A stretch of DNA of 64,000 nt from GCA-2720865 sp047630275 (GCA_047630275.1 JBLHVN010000002.1:558001-622000), one strand, 5' to 3'; counted from the stretch's first letter, positions 25,891 to 34,998 are shown. Notes: a model not told the origin generated them from the letters alone. Numbers and translations: made by a program.

Positions 25891-26086
25891 CCCTCCCTGC
25901 CTCCTTTTATGGTAACTATACAAAAAAAGCCCTCTAATAGTTTCAACTACTTACTCACAAACTACCCTCTAATTTAAAGTTAGCTTACACTCTTAATACT
26001 TAAGCAAATGGGAACTTAAGCCGAACAGAAACAATAAATAAAATTTACAAATAAATACATCATTAAAAATTCAATCAGGAGAAATA

Positions 26087-27118
26087 ATGAAGAGTATCAA
26101 TCTACTTACAACTGCCGTTCTTTTTTCTAGCTTAGCCTTTGGGGTTACAGCTAAAGAGCTACCAAAGAATTGTCATATGGTTAAACCCATTGTCCCTAGT
26201 GCTTGTTTACAAAAGCACAGAAATACAAATGGAAAAGAAGAAAGATGTCAGATGCCTAAGGGAAAGATTGTATGTGACAAGGTCGAAAAGAAAGAAGAGC
26301 TACTTGCCCTGATTGAAGCCCAAGAAGAAAAGAGAATCTTTAAGTGCCTTAAGTCTATTGCTACTAATAAGAAATCTATGGGTATTATTCCTGTAGGCGA
26401 AGAGTCTGAAAAGAAGTTTGAAATTAAAGATCACTCTTTAATGGCAGATCAAGCTAAAAAGGAACATATCTTTGTTGATGCAAAGAGTAAGCGAGTTCAA
26501 AAATGTAAGTTTAATGGAAAGAATAAAGTCTGCTCAAGAGCGACGTGGTCTCATTTAAAGAAAGTTCTTAAAGATAATATCGCCTTAAGCAAGGTTGATC
26601 CATTTAAGCCAATTAAAGAAAAGTTTGAGAAAAAGAAGATTGATCTTAATGAAAAGAAAAGTGACTACGAATCTAAAGAAAGCTTCATCAATAGTATGGC
26701 TGAAGCCGATGGAGAAGGTATCAAAAAGTATTTAGATAGTCTTGAATCTTCAAACTCAGAAAATGCAATTAAAGAAAAGAAGAAATGGAAAAAGATTTTT
26801 GCTAAGAAACTAGGAGTAAAGGAATCAGACTTCTCTAAACTCGAAAAGCTTAAAGCAGTCAAGAAGGATAAGATCGCAAAAGCCCTTAAAGAACTAAAAG
26901 AAGAAACTAAGAAAAAGATTGCTGATCTCCCTCAGGATGAATTATCAGATAAAGTATTATATAAACAAAAATTAGAAAAGGTTTCTGAGAGTGCAAAGAA
27001 TGGAAAAAAGCTTTGTCAGGATATTGGACTTGAAGGTCTAGTAACAGAAATTAAAAAGAAAAGTGGATCACAAAGCGGAGCTGATGCTTCTCGAAGTGCT
27101 GCCTCGAACACAAAGTAA
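26087..27118 (+). CDS. Exported lysine-rich helical protein of unknown function (343 aa)
   Basis: Signal peptide ending near VTAKE (residue about 22). The N-terminal 130 residues contain seven cysteines (NCHM, SACLQ, ERCQM, IVCDK, FKCLK, QKCKF, KVCSR). The rest is extremely rich in Lys and Glu and is predicted helical or coiled coil, ending in a Ser/Gly tail. No family is recognised. A clear AGGAGAAA site precedes the ATG, and a strong terminator follows, so it is a single-gene unit. Confidence 0.8.
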   Translation: MKSINLLTTAVLFSSLAFGVTAKELPKNCHMVKPIVPSACLQKHRNTNGKEERCQMPKGKIVCDKVEKKEELLALIEAQEEKRIFKCLKSIATNKKSMGIIPVGEESEKKFEIKDHSLMADQAKKEHIFVDAKSKRVQKCKFNGKNKVCSRATWSHLKKVLKDNIALSKVDPFKPIKEKFEKKKIDLNEKKSDYESKESFINSMAEADGEGIKKYLDSLESSNSENAIKEKKKWKKIFAKKLGVKESDFSKLEKLKAVKKDKIAKALKELKEETKKKIADLPQDELSDKVLYKQKLEKVSESAKNGKKLCQDIGLEGLVTEIKKKSGSQSGADASRSAASNTK

Positions 27119-27144
27119 TCAATTAATAAATTGTAATAAAAAGG

Positions 27145-27167
27145 GCCCGCTAAATGCGGGCTTTTTT
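27145..27167 (+). terminator. Intrinsic terminator after the lysine-rich exported protein
   Basis: GCCCGC and GCGGGC form a 6-bp GC stem with a TAAAT loop, followed by TTTTTT. It starts 27 bases beyond the stop codon. Confidence 0.92.
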
Positions 27168-27179
27168 ATTTTCAAGGGA

Positions 27180-27489
27180 TTACCCGACAGAGAACCTCAG
27201 GATTTACGCCCTGAACGAAGACCTTCTGGCTCTAAATTTCCTCCTAAATTCAATAGATATGATTTTATGGCTCCGCTTTTTCTGACAATCTATCTACTTT
27301 GCGTCAGAAAGTGTTAGCCGAAAAGCCGTGCACATGGGGCTTTACACGTTCTAAGATTTAATTAGAAAAGGGGAAGACCCAAGTTCAGGATGAACAAGGG
27401 TAAACTGCACACACACACAATGCACTTCTCCCTGCTTGGAATTTCTCCGGAGAAAGTACGAGCCTTGTTCATTTAAACGGGAGGCGTTT
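27180..27489 (+). ncRNA. Long structured non-coding stretch, candidate 5' leader RNA
   Basis: The 310 bases between a terminator and the next ribosome binding site hold no convincing gene. They contain several pairings: TTTCTGAC/GTCAGAAA (27279-27310), ATGAACAAGG (27390-27399) with CCTTGTTCAT (27463-27472), the 14-bp palindrome TTTCTCCGGAGAAA (27442-27455) and a TGCA-flanked CA repeat (about 27406-27424). The second helix closes just before the GGGAGG ribosome binding site of the next gene, which suggests a regulatory leader. It does not match TPP, c-di-GMP (GEMM), tmRNA or SRP RNA as far as I can see. Confidence 0.35.
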
Positions 27490-27837
27490 ATGTACATGGC
27501 CATTGCTGTAGAAACTTCTAAAGATCCAACTCAAAGAATGAATTATCGAGTTTGGTTTCTAGAGTTATCCGATCGTGGCGACGTGATCGGTCTTGGGGTA
27601 AAAACCCGAGAAGAAGTGGTTCAAAGTCTGTTTAGGAGCATCAGGAGGACAGGGAAGTCCAACTGGAAAGCTTTCACTAAAAATAGTGAAGCGAGTAAGC
27701 CAATCGAGATCTACGATTTTATTTCCCAATCAACATGCGAGAATACCCATTTTGGTAATCTTCCAACTCTTAATGAGTTTCAAGAAACCCTTAATAGGAT
27801 TCAGCTAAGCTTAGAGCTTAGACCTATCGCTTGTTAA
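27490..27837 (+). CDS. Hypothetical protein (115 aa) behind a structured leader
   Basis: The ATG at 27490 is selected because GGGAGG lies 6 bases upstream; the longer frame starting with a TTG at 27436 lacks one. The 115-residue product is soluble, with a beta-strand-like start (MYMAIAVETSKD, then YRVWFLELSDRGDVIGLGV) and a helical end. No family is recognised. Position behind about 160 bases of paired RNA suggests post-transcriptional control. An intrinsic terminator follows, so it is monocistronic. Confidence 0.7.
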   Translation: MYMAIAVETSKDPTQRMNYRVWFLELSDRGDVIGLGVKTREEVVQSLFRSIRRTGKSNWKAFTKNSEASKPIEIYDFISQSTCENTHFGNLPTLNEFQETLNRIQLSLELRPIAC

Positions 27838-27860
27838 GGTAAAAAAGTAGGTTAAAAAAG

Positions 27861-27886
27861 GGCCACTAGGGATAGTGGCCTTTTTT
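27861..27886 (+). terminator. Intrinsic terminator
   Basis: GGCCACTA and TAGTGGCC form a perfect 8-bp stem with a GGGA loop, followed by six Ts. It ends the gene at 27490-27837. Confidence 0.95.
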
Positions 27887-27909
27887 ATTTTTTAAATTTT
27901 AATTAAGAA

Positions 27910-29475
27910 TTAAAAGGCCCACATAGGCCCGACTTTAAAGAGTGATTCATTGTATTTAAATCTTCTCAAGATTGGCTCTTCGTATTTCACCATATTGATA
28001 GTGTATTGAAAGCCACCTCTAATAGACCATGCTCTATTGATTTTAAAGATAAGAGAGCTTTCAAATTGATATACATATTTATAAGATGGTTCTCCAAAAC
28101 TATCAGGGTCCATGCCCAGCCACGGTAATGGAATGAACTCAAACCTACCAAAGATGCTTAGTTTGTTAGTCATCTCTAAAAGTCCTAAAGCGCCAAGGGT
28201 TATCCCGTGAAGAGAAACATCTTTAAATCCAGTTAGAGCGGTAGAGCCAAAGCCATGCTGGTATCGTGAGTATCCACCATAAAGACTTACATAAATATCT
28301 CTTAACCATTTTTCATAAGCAAAAGTCTTTCCTACGAGAGCTTTGTAGTTTAAGTCTGTAAGCTTTACGTTTTGTCCTGCTGTCGTAAAAGAACTTCCAG
28401 AGAAACTACCAAATCTTCTTTCTGAATAGATGTAAGTGTACCATTTATGGGGAAAATTGATTTTCATCGCCGCAAAGCCACCATAGCTTAAGCCATCATA
28501 GTCATTTCCGATACCTGTGACCTGAGTAAAAAGAGTTCCAAGTTCAAAATGACCAAGTTTTGGAGTGTACTCATCAGCAACTTCTTTTCCATAATAATCA
28601 TAGTCTTCAATCTTAATCCAATCACCTGGCTGAATTAATTTCTTGTAGTTTCTAATAAGACCAATGGTTTCATTATTTTCAACACGTAGAACAGTCCCAC
28701 GAGCTATATCTTTCGTGATGAAGCCAATCACTTTATCAGGCTCTTCAGTTGTCCTCTTCTTCTTAACTAAGCGCTTAATAATAAAGATATGATTATTGAA
28801 ATCGGCAATCTCTTTTCCACGGTTAAACTTAACCTTATCTTCGAAGACTTGTGAGACAGCGGCATCAAAAGGAAGGGCCTCATCAAACTCTTTTACCCAA
28901 GCAACGAGTTGATCACTAATCTCTTTAGATTCTAAGTTAAAAAAGATCCTTTCTTGATCATAGTAATAATCTCTTCCATTTTCTCCAAGAACCTTAAAGG
29001 TCACTTTTAGTGAACCATCTTGTCTATCAAAGAACCTAATATGAAAGAGAGAACCTACATCTAGTTTATCAGCGAGAATCTTTCTTACCTTCTGCTGATC
29101 GAGGTAAAAATTAATCCCTTGAGACTTTTCACGCATCTTCGAAAAAAGCTCATTGTCCGTATGAAAACGGCAAACAGTATTCTTAACAAGAAATTTCTCC
29201 ACAGAGAAAAGAACCTTATCAACAAGCTCTTGGTCTTTCTTATATTCAAAGGGAAGAAGGGTACAATATCTAATCCTTCCAAGACCAATGGCCTCACGAA
29301 GTTTTTCCTGTTCAAGTCTTTCCGCGGCCCGCTTTCGCTCCTCCGCTTCATCAGCGGCGCTGCGCTCTTTTTTTTCAATTTGCATCTTCTTAACTTGCTC
29401 CACATCTATTCGCTGGGCGAGCAGTGTTGTTGAAGCAAAAAGAAGTATCAGGATTGTAGATAATTTTGTTTTCAT
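27910..29475 (-). CDS. Predicted outer-membrane protein with C-terminal beta-barrel (521 aa)
   Basis: A signal peptide (about 1-20) is followed by a charged helical segment (residues 22-65, probable coiled coil). A periplasmic domain reaches about residue 300, with a KVIGFITKDIARGTVLRVENNE-type beta module. The last 210 residues alternate aromatic and polar residues in beta-strand fashion (YGGFAAMKINF, WYTYIYSERRFGSFSG, LFKVGPMWAF). The final residue is Phe, typical of outer-membrane barrels. The family is not recognised. Confidence 0.7.
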   Translation of the reverse strand: MKTKLSTILILLFASTTLLAQRIDVEQVKKMQIEKKERSAADEAEERKRAAERLEQEKLREAIGLGRIRYCTLLPFEYKKDQELVDKVLFSVEKFLVKNTVCRFHTDNELFSKMREKSQGINFYLDQQKVRKILADKLDVGSLFHIRFFDRQDGSLKVTFKVLGENGRDYYYDQERIFFNLESKEISDQLVAWVKEFDEALPFDAAVSQVFEDKVKFNRGKEIADFNNHIFIIKRLVKKKRTTEEPDKVIGFITKDIARGTVLRVENNETIGLIRNYKKLIQPGDWIKIEDYDYYGKEVADEYTPKLGHFELGTLFTQVTGIGNDYDGLSYGGFAAMKINFPHKWYTYIYSERRFGSFSGSSFTTAGQNVKLTDLNYKALVGKTFAYEKWLRDIYVSLYGGYSRYQHGFGSTALTGFKDVSLHGITLGALGLLEMTNKLSIFGRFEFIPLPWLGMDPDSFGEPSYKYVYQFESSLIFKINRAWSIRGGFQYTINMVKYEEPILRRFKYNESLFKVGPMWAF

Positions 29476-29610
29476 AAGTACTTATAATTATATCAGGGGG
29501 AAAATTCGCTGCAATAAGAATAATAGAGTATTTAAAAAGACTAATATTTATTCATTTCTGCTTAAGAAAAGCTTGAACCCCTTTTGGATAAAGGGATTCA
29601 AATACTGGAG

Positions 29611-30246
29611 TTAATTGTTTCTTTGATTATCATCAAAGAAATCCATGTCGATACTTATGGCCGCTGAGAAGATAACTGCTTTTTCAAGCCAAGTGCGGCC
29701 CTTAAAGCTCACTTGAAATCGATCTGCATCAGTAAAGATTTCTTTTAAAAGACCTCCCCAGTTCTTTGAGACAGTCCCTATTTCTCTACCTCCACTATCT
29801 AAGATCTTAAAAGTCCAAAGCCTCCAAATAGGAGTATTCACCCTAGAAAAGATTTGTCCCCTATCGTTACATAGGTCATATTTCTTATGAATGATTCCAA
29901 ACTTTCGGTAAACATGCCCAAGAACTTTTCCAGTTCCATCTCTAACTATTAAGTCTGAGAAAAACCAAAAGAAAGGCCTCTCTAAACTTAAAAGCTCTTT
30001 ACGCTCTCTGCACCAAACCGTTACTTTCATTGGGCGATGCGTCCGTAGGAACATCCTAACTAAGGTTGCTCCTAGACCTTTTCCCTGCTCTGCCATAAAG
30101 CCTAACTCACTGCCACTAGGACTTAAGATTTGGTATTTATTACGGGTTTCAAAATTGGTAATGATCTCTCCCCATTCTTTGACTTGCTGAATAAGAAGTT
30201 GGTCGTGGGGCTCGAAAAACTGAGAGGTCCTAATATCATCTGACAT
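29611..30246 (-). CDS. Phospholipid scramblase-family (LURP1-like) protein
   Basis: The 211-residue product matches the scramblase/LURP-one fold. It has repeated beta-hairpin units, starting with NKYQILSPSGSELGFMAEQGKG, then RPMKVTVWCRERKELLSLERPFFWFFSDLIV in sequence, and RLWTFKILDSGGREIGTVSKNWGG, ending in a hydrophobic helix (LEKAVIFSAAISIDMDFF). In eukaryotes these proteins bind Ca2+ and lipids; the bacterial role is unknown. The start at 30246 (MSDDIRTSQFF) is chosen because AAAGG lies upstream and the longer frame begins with a GTG. It is divergent from the serA-like gene. Confidence 0.85.
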   Translation of the reverse strand: MSDDIRTSQFFEPHDQLLIQQVKEWGEIITNFETRNKYQILSPSGSELGFMAEQGKGLGATLVRMFLRTHRPMKVTVWCRERKELLSLERPFFWFFSDLIVRDGTGKVLGHVYRKFGIIHKKYDLCNDRGQIFSRVNTPIWRLWTFKILDSGGREIGTVSKNWGGLLKEIFTDADRFQVSFKGRTWLEKAVIFSAAISIDMDFFDDNQRNN

Positions 30247-30327
30247 AAGTATTATACCTTTATAAGCTAGAAAAATAGGGCTAGTATCACCCACGGTATT
30301 ATCTATCGTAAATCTCTGGAGATAAAA

Positions 30328-31275
30328 ATGAAACCCTCAATCGTTATTGCCGATGGGTTCGACAAGAATTTGTTTGCTTCGCTTAGAAGCATGGATGAAT
30401 TTAATGTTCACCCAGAACCAAAAATTTCCCAAGAAGAACTAAAAAAACTCCTCCCCACTACAGACGCCCTCGTAATCAGATCAGCCACTACTGTGACTCC
30501 TGATCTTTTAGAATTGGCGCCAAACTTAAAGTACGTCATTCGTGCAGGTGAAGGGACAGATAATATCGACAAAGTCGCTTGTGGCCAAAAGAACGTAAAG
30601 GTTTCAAATACTCCAGGAGCTAATAATAACTCAGCAGCAGAACATGCAGTGGCCTTGGCCATGACAGTTCTTAGAAAGACCGCTTGGGCCCATTCAACTA
30701 TGGCAAATGGCGGTTGGGATAAATCAAAATTTGTAGGCGTTGAACTTTCAAATAAGAAAGTGGGTGTTGTCGGTTTTGGTAGAATCGGACAAATCTTTGC
30801 TAAAAGAATCGCTGGTTTTGAACCAGACTTAGTTTTCTTTGATCCTTTTGTAGAAAAATCAGAACTACCTTACGCTAGAAAAGCAGAGTCTCTAGAGAAG
30901 CTTTTTGAAGAGTGTGAGATTATCTCTCTTCACACTCCTTTAATGGACGCGACTAAGGGAATGGTTAATAGATCACTTTTAGAAAAAATGAGAAGTGACG
31001 CGGTTCTTGTCAACGCTAGCCGTGGCGGTATTGTTGATGAGGAAGCTCTTCTTGATATTTTAAAGAATAAAAAGATCAGAGGCGCAGGCTTTGATGTCTT
31101 CGCAAGCGAACCACTCCCAGAAGACTCTCCCCTTAGAAAGCTAGATAATTTAGTTCTCACTCCTCACTTAGGCGCTTCGACTGAAGAAGCTCAGGTTAGA
31201 GTCGGAGAGATGGTCATTAACCAATTAAAAGAATTCTTAACTAATAGTAACTTGTTAAACGAGGTAAAAGCCTAA
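30328..31275 (+). CDS. D-3-phosphoglycerate dehydrogenase-like (D-2-hydroxyacid dehydrogenase)
   Basis: NAD-dependent dehydrogenase; the best guess is the first step of serine synthesis. It has 315 residues. The Rossmann motif is VGVVGFGRIGQIFAKRI. The catalytic Arg/Glu/His set lies in NASRGGIVDEEALL and TPHLGASTEEAQVRVGE. The first domain has YVIRAGEGTDNID. It lacks the C-terminal ACT regulatory domain, so it is a short SerA-type enzyme; another 2-hydroxyacid substrate is possible. Its stop overlaps the purA start by one base, implying coupled translation. Confidence 0.88.
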   Translation: MKPSIVIADGFDKNLFASLRSMDEFNVHPEPKISQEELKKLLPTTDALVIRSATTVTPDLLELAPNLKYVIRAGEGTDNIDKVACGQKNVKVSNTPGANNNSAAEHAVALAMTVLRKTAWAHSTMANGGWDKSKFVGVELSNKKVGVVGFGRIGQIFAKRIAGFEPDLVFFDPFVEKSELPYARKAESLEKLFEECEIISLHTPLMDATKGMVNRSLLEKMRSDAVLVNASRGGIVDEEALLDILKNKKIRGAGFDVFASEPLPEDSPLRKLDNLVLTPHLGASTEEAQVRVGEMVINQLKEFLTNSNLLNEVKA

Positions 31276-32549
31276 TGCAATCACTAGCTATTGTCGGTTC
31301 CCAATGGGGAGACGAAGGAAAAGGAAAAATAACTGATCTACTCGGACAAAAATGTGATGTTGTCGTTCGCTATCAAGGCGGAAACAATGCAGGTCACACA
31401 ATCATAGTCGGAGACAAGAAGATCGTTCTTCACTTAATTCCTTCAGGAATTCTCCATTCACACTGCACATCGGTGGTTGGCCATGGAGTTGTCTTTGATC
31501 CTGAAGCTTTTCAAGTTGAACTTGAAGACATCAGAAACTCTGGCGTTGAAATCTCTCCTCAGAACTTAAAGATCTCTGAGAACTGCGCTGTTATTACCTC
31601 TTATAATAAAATCCTAGATGGACTAAGAGAGAGTAACGGACGAGTAAAGATTGGAACAACAGGGAAAGGGATTGGTCCTGCTTACGAAGATAAAGTTTCT
31701 CGCAAGGGCCTTAAGCTTAAAGACCTCCTTGATAAAGATGTCCTTATTCAAAAGCTAAGAGATAATCTTCAAGAAAAAGAGATTCTTTTTAAGCACCTCT
31801 ATGATTCAAATTTCCCTACAGTTGAAGAAGAAGCAGAACACCTTTTCAAGCTTGGAAAGAACGTCGCTCCTTACTTAACTGATACCTTCAGTTTTATTGA
31901 TCACGCTCTAAGAGCAAATAAAAAGATTCTCTACGAAGGAGCTCAAGGTGTTCTTTTAGATATTGATTATGGCTCATACCCCTTCGTTACTTCATCAAGC
32001 ACTGGTGCTGGTGGGATCTACACTGGAGCGGGACTTCCTGGTCAATCAATTCAAGAGGTTTTAGGCATCACAAAAGCTTATACAACCCGTGTTGGAGAAG
32101 GGCCTTTTCCTACTGAGCTTTTTGATGATGTAGGAGAAAAGATTCAAACCGTTGGCGGTGAATTTGGCGCGACTACAGGAAGAAAAAGACGTTGCGGTTG
32201 GCTAGACCTTCCACTTTTAAAATACACAGTAAAAGCATCAAATATGACTTCCATTGCCTTAACGAAACTCGATGTTCTTTGTCATATTGATGTTCTAAAG
32301 ATTTGTACCAGCTACAAATACAAAGGCGAAATCATCGATTGTGCTTACCCAGGAATTGATCTTTCCCAAGTGGAGCCTATCTATGTTGAGATGGAATGCT
32401 TTAAAGACACCTTTGAAACAGATGACCTAAGTGACACTTTAAAAACTTATATCGAAACCATTGAGAAGTTCATCGAGATCCCAGTAGGAATCCTCGCTTA
32501 TGGGCCTGAGAGATCTGAAATTAAGTTTAAAAAGGAGTACTTTAATTGA
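31275..32549 (+). CDS. purA: Adenylosuccinate synthetase
   Basis: GTP-dependent enzyme joining IMP and aspartate, the first committed step to AMP. It has 424 residues, the usual length. The N-terminal signature is GSQWGDEGKGKITDLLG, followed by NAGHTI. TTGKGIGPAYEDK, the LYEGAQGVLLDIDYGSYPFVTSS region and VGEGPFPTE are all present, as is TGRKRRCGWLDL. The ATG overlaps the stop of the serA-like gene, and a small lipoprotein gene overlaps its end. Confidence 0.98.
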   Translation: MQSLAIVGSQWGDEGKGKITDLLGQKCDVVVRYQGGNNAGHTIIVGDKKIVLHLIPSGILHSHCTSVVGHGVVFDPEAFQVELEDIRNSGVEISPQNLKISENCAVITSYNKILDGLRESNGRVKIGTTGKGIGPAYEDKVSRKGLKLKDLLDKDVLIQKLRDNLQEKEILFKHLYDSNFPTVEEEAEHLFKLGKNVAPYLTDTFSFIDHALRANKKILYEGAQGVLLDIDYGSYPFVTSSSTGAGGIYTGAGLPGQSIQEVLGITKAYTTRVGEGPFPTELFDDVGEKIQTVGGEFGATTGRKRRCGWLDLPLLKYTVKASNMTSIALTKLDVLCHIDVLKICTSYKYKGEIIDCAYPGIDLSQVEPIYVEMECFKDTFETDDLSDTLKTYIETIEKFIEIPVGILAYGPERSEIKFKKEYFN

Positions 32550-32971
32550 AATATTTAAGCATCCTTATCCTCACTCTTTCTCTTTTCACTAGTTGTGGAA
32601 AGAAAAAGAGTGAATTGGTTTTATTTGAAAAAGCTGAAAGCGATTATGCCCAGTTCATTAATCAGAAACCAAAACCAAATCAGCCTAACCTAAGTCTTGA
32701 TAAAAGAATCGTGAATAACGATTATCCTATCGAGATTGCTCTTTATAGTGATGGGAAGTTCTATTATAACCTTCCAAACCTTGGGGACGGAGAGGGTACC
32801 TTTCATTACGAAAATGGCGTCCTTAAATTAGTAGCTGAAAGAAAGATCCTAACTTTTGATGTTGAAATGAACTATACCTTCACGATAACAAGAAAAGACG
32901 GGTCTCAATCACTCTTAAAGTTTAGAGACAGAAGAGGAAACCAAGCTTATTCAACAAGCTTGGCTGAATAG
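32546..32971 (+). CDS. Small predicted lipoprotein (141 aa)
   Basis: It starts with TTG overlapping the purA stop (TTGA), a translational-coupling arrangement. Residues 1-17 form a lipoprotein signal ending LFTSC, with GKKKSEL after the lipidated cysteine. The mature part is a small beta-rich domain (PIEIALYSDGKFYYNLPNLGDGEG, then LKLVAERKILTFDVEMNYTFTI split across strands). The family is not recognised. Link to purine metabolism is only positional. Confidence 0.8.
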   Translation: MKYLSILILTLSLFTSCGKKKSELVLFEKAESDYAQFINQKPKPNQPNLSLDKRIVNNDYPIEIALYSDGKFYYNLPNLGDGEGTFHYENGVLKLVAERKILTFDVEMNYTFTITRKDGSQSLLKFRDRRGNQAYSTSLAE

Positions 32972-32998
32972 GTGCCCAAGAGGCACCTTCTTTCATTT
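32971..32998 (+). terminator. Terminator of the serA-purA-lipoprotein operon
   Basis: GGTGCC and GGCACC form a 6-bp stem with a CAAGA loop, followed by a T-rich tail. The stem begins at the last base of the stop codon. A second inverted repeat, CCAAGCTT/AAGCTTGG (32941-32963), lies just inside the gene end. Confidence 0.85.
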
Positions 32999-33504
32999 TA
33001 CTTACACTCAGGCATCTCAAAGGTCTTAAACTTCTTAAAGTCTGACCTCTGAATAAACTCTTTCATTGGCTCTTCTCCATCACGGGTCATTCTTGGCTTC
33101 CCTCTGTAGACAGGAACCTTAACTTCTTTTTCAACATACCGATTAACAAAGTCACACTTTGGATCACTTGAGATCAAGCAGTTCTTATGATCAAAGACCC
33201 TATCCATCTTTTTTGAATAACGCTTCTTGACCTTGAGTTCAACAATATTTCGAAGATTAAAATCGAGCTTATACTTTTTAAACTTTCTAATAGTCCCTAG
33301 TGTTTTATCATCTTTGATACAAAGCTTATGGATCTCAAAAACATGATTTTCACTTGAGCGAACAACTGGCCAATCAAAAGTTGTCCCTCTTTCGGCCTTA
33401 GGAGCCCAACTTGTGGTCCCAGGACCTCCGGCAGAGCCGCCAATTCCAGAGAAAGCGCTTTGAGTGAATAAAATCATAAAGAGGGTCAATAGTTTTGTTT
33501 TCAT
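32998..33504 (-). CDS. Exported hypothetical protein (168 aa)
   Basis: Signal peptide of about 19 residues, then a short glycine-rich stretch (GIGGSAGGPGTTSW). A basic, beta-leaning domain follows, with four or more cysteines (HKLCIKD, HKNCLIS, DPKCDF and the terminal PECK). No family is recognised. Its start overlaps the end of the TIGR02147-like gene by 4 bases (ATGA), so regulator and exported protein form one operon. Confidence 0.75.
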   Translation of the reverse strand: MKTKLLTLFMILFTQSAFSGIGGSAGGPGTTSWAPKAERGTTFDWPVVRSSENHVFEIHKLCIKDDKTLGTIRKFKKYKLDFNLRNIVELKVKKRYSKKMDRVFDHKNCLISSDPKCDFVNRYVEKEVKVPVYRGKPRMTRDGEEPMKEFIQRSDFKKFKTFEMPECK

Positions 33505-34301
33505 TTTAAGTCCATCCTAGCCTCAGAGATACTATCTGTTCCCTGAAAACTAAACATTAGTTCGCTACCTTTATATTTTTCATCATTGGCCACATTAACT
33601 TTTTCTAAAAAAGAGTTCTGATCAATCTCTAACCATCTTCTCTTGCCATCATCATTTAGCCCTTCAGCAAAGAAGCCTATAAAGTTTGATCCTTCAAGGT
33701 CTGATTCTTCCTCTTTTAAATAGCGGTCGATAAACCTAAGACCTAGGTCTTTTAATACCGCTCCATTTAATTGGGGCTGCTTTTCGGCTAACCTGTACTT
33801 TCCTCTTCCAACCTTAGAGACAATTTCCAATCTCTCTAGCTTGGCGAGGCATTCAGCACCATATTGTCCGAACCTATAAACAATATTAGATACCGTTACA
33901 TCTTCAATTCCTGCTAATACATAGATCTCACATAATACTGGATGAGATTTGATGAGTTCGTGAAAGTCATAGGACTTCGGGACCGCTTTTCTAATCTTTT
34001 CCGGATTCACACTTTCTAGTTTTTCTCGGATAACTTTAGGGCATTTTTTCAAGACTTCACTTTCATCATCAGTGTTGAAAAAAGCAAGGTAGAGCTTAAA
34101 GATTGTTTGGTAACTTGGGTTATTTTCTTTATTAATAAGCCTTCTAAGCGTTTTCTCACTTAGGCCTGAATCTTTAGATAATATCTTTAAGGCAAAACTA
34201 ATATTTGGATAATTTTCTAGGTAGGTCGCTAAATCAAAGGCGACTTGATCGACAATTGAAAGTTCCTGAGAGCCTACCCTCTTAACTTCAGCTTTTTCCA
34301 T
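33501..34301 (-). CDS. TIGR02147/DUF4423-like regulatory protein with N-terminal helix-turn-helix
   Basis: A 266-residue soluble protein. Residues about 35-70 contain an HTH-like stretch (SFALKILSKDSGLSEKTLRRL, then NPSYQTIFKLYLAFF). The middle has a second winged-helix-like part (YRFGQYGAECLAKLERLEIVSKVGRGKYRL). This layout resembles the TIGR02147 family, common in Bdellovibrio-like bacteria and fibrobacters and adjacent to exported proteins. It overlaps the gene for an exported protein by 4 bases, which it may regulate. The family call is tentative. Confidence 0.6.
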   Translation of the reverse strand: MEKAEVKRVGSQELSIVDQVAFDLATYLENYPNISFALKILSKDSGLSEKTLRRLINKENNPSYQTIFKLYLAFFNTDDESEVLKKCPKVIREKLESVNPEKIRKAVPKSYDFHELIKSHPVLCEIYVLAGIEDVTVSNIVYRFGQYGAECLAKLERLEIVSKVGRGKYRLAEKQPQLNGAVLKDLGLRFIDRYLKEEESDLEGSNFIGFFAEGLNDDGKRRWLEIDQNSFLEKVNVANDEKYKGSELMFSFQGTDSISEARMDLK

Positions 34302-34455
34302 TCATCTTATCCATAATTGAGTTGAATGTTGATTTATCACAACCACCTCTATTGCTGTCCTCTTTGAACAAACTTCCTTAATAGATTCGTCTTATCAAAG
34401 CTTTTGCGAATGAGGGCTTGAAATTTTAGATACTTATATCGTTCTATTTCGTCAT

Positions 34456-34480
34456 AAAAAAGGGAGGAACTAGCCCTCCC
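34456..34480 (-). terminator. Terminator of the Cys-rich secreted protein gene
   Basis: GGGAGG (34462-34467) and CCTCCC (34475-34480) form a GC stem, with a run of Ts following on the minus strand (34456-34461). It lies 28 bases beyond the stop of the gene at 34509. Confidence 0.88.
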
Positions 34481-34508
34481 CCTTTCACAAATCAAAAACA
34501 ATCCAGGC

Positions 34509-34904
34509 TTACATGCAGCTTGGAACTCTTACCTTTTCAGTTCTGATAACTCTATTTCCACGTGGTCCGTAGTAGTTAACGATACGTGTACGAGACTGAA
34601 CATAAGAAACTGTTTCGAATTCTCTACATAGTCCTCTTCCAGCATCATCAGCACATACTCTTCTAGTACTTTCCATTGGCTGAGTAATTGTCTTCTTTCC
34701 CCATCTTGTACAAGTGTCATTATCACGACCACCAAAACGAAGGCATGTGTTCACTCTTGCATTGAAGTTTTCACCGTCAAAGCAAAGAGTCTTGTTATAA
34801 ACAGGATGAACATAAGTTGATGCTTTTTGAAAGTGGATGTGACCAGTGTCAGCACCTGCGATTGAAGAAATAACGATGGCAGCAGCTAGAATCAATTTTT
34901 TCAT
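34509..34904 (-). CDS. Small secreted cysteine-rich protein (131 aa)
   Basis: Signal peptide of about 18 residues. The mature part, about 110 residues, contains seven cysteines (TLCFD, NTCLRF, DTCTRW, RVCADD, GLCREF and the terminal PSCM) and many Arg/Tyr/Thr residues, so it is a basic, disulfide-stabilised domain. No family is recognised. AGGAG precedes the ATG. It is a single gene with its own terminator. Similar small Cys-rich secreted proteins recur in this window. Confidence 0.8.
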   Translation of the reverse strand: MKKLILAAAIVISSIAGADTGHIHFQKASTYVHPVYNKTLCFDGENFNARVNTCLRFGGRDNDTCTRWGKKTITQPMESTRRVCADDAGRGLCREFETVSYVQSRTRIVNYYGPRGNRVIRTEKVRVPSCM

Positions 34905-34998
34905 TTTTTACTCCTTAAAGTAGTTAGGCTCAATGAGCTATAAATCGTTTGATGGAGCACTTATTTAATAAAAATTAAACTTGATCAAAAAAAGATGA

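Noticed and set aside
27320..27480. c-di-GMP (GEMM) riboswitch, 6S RNA or tmRNA
   Set aside because: None of the conserved cores of these RNAs is present; only unassigned pairings remain.
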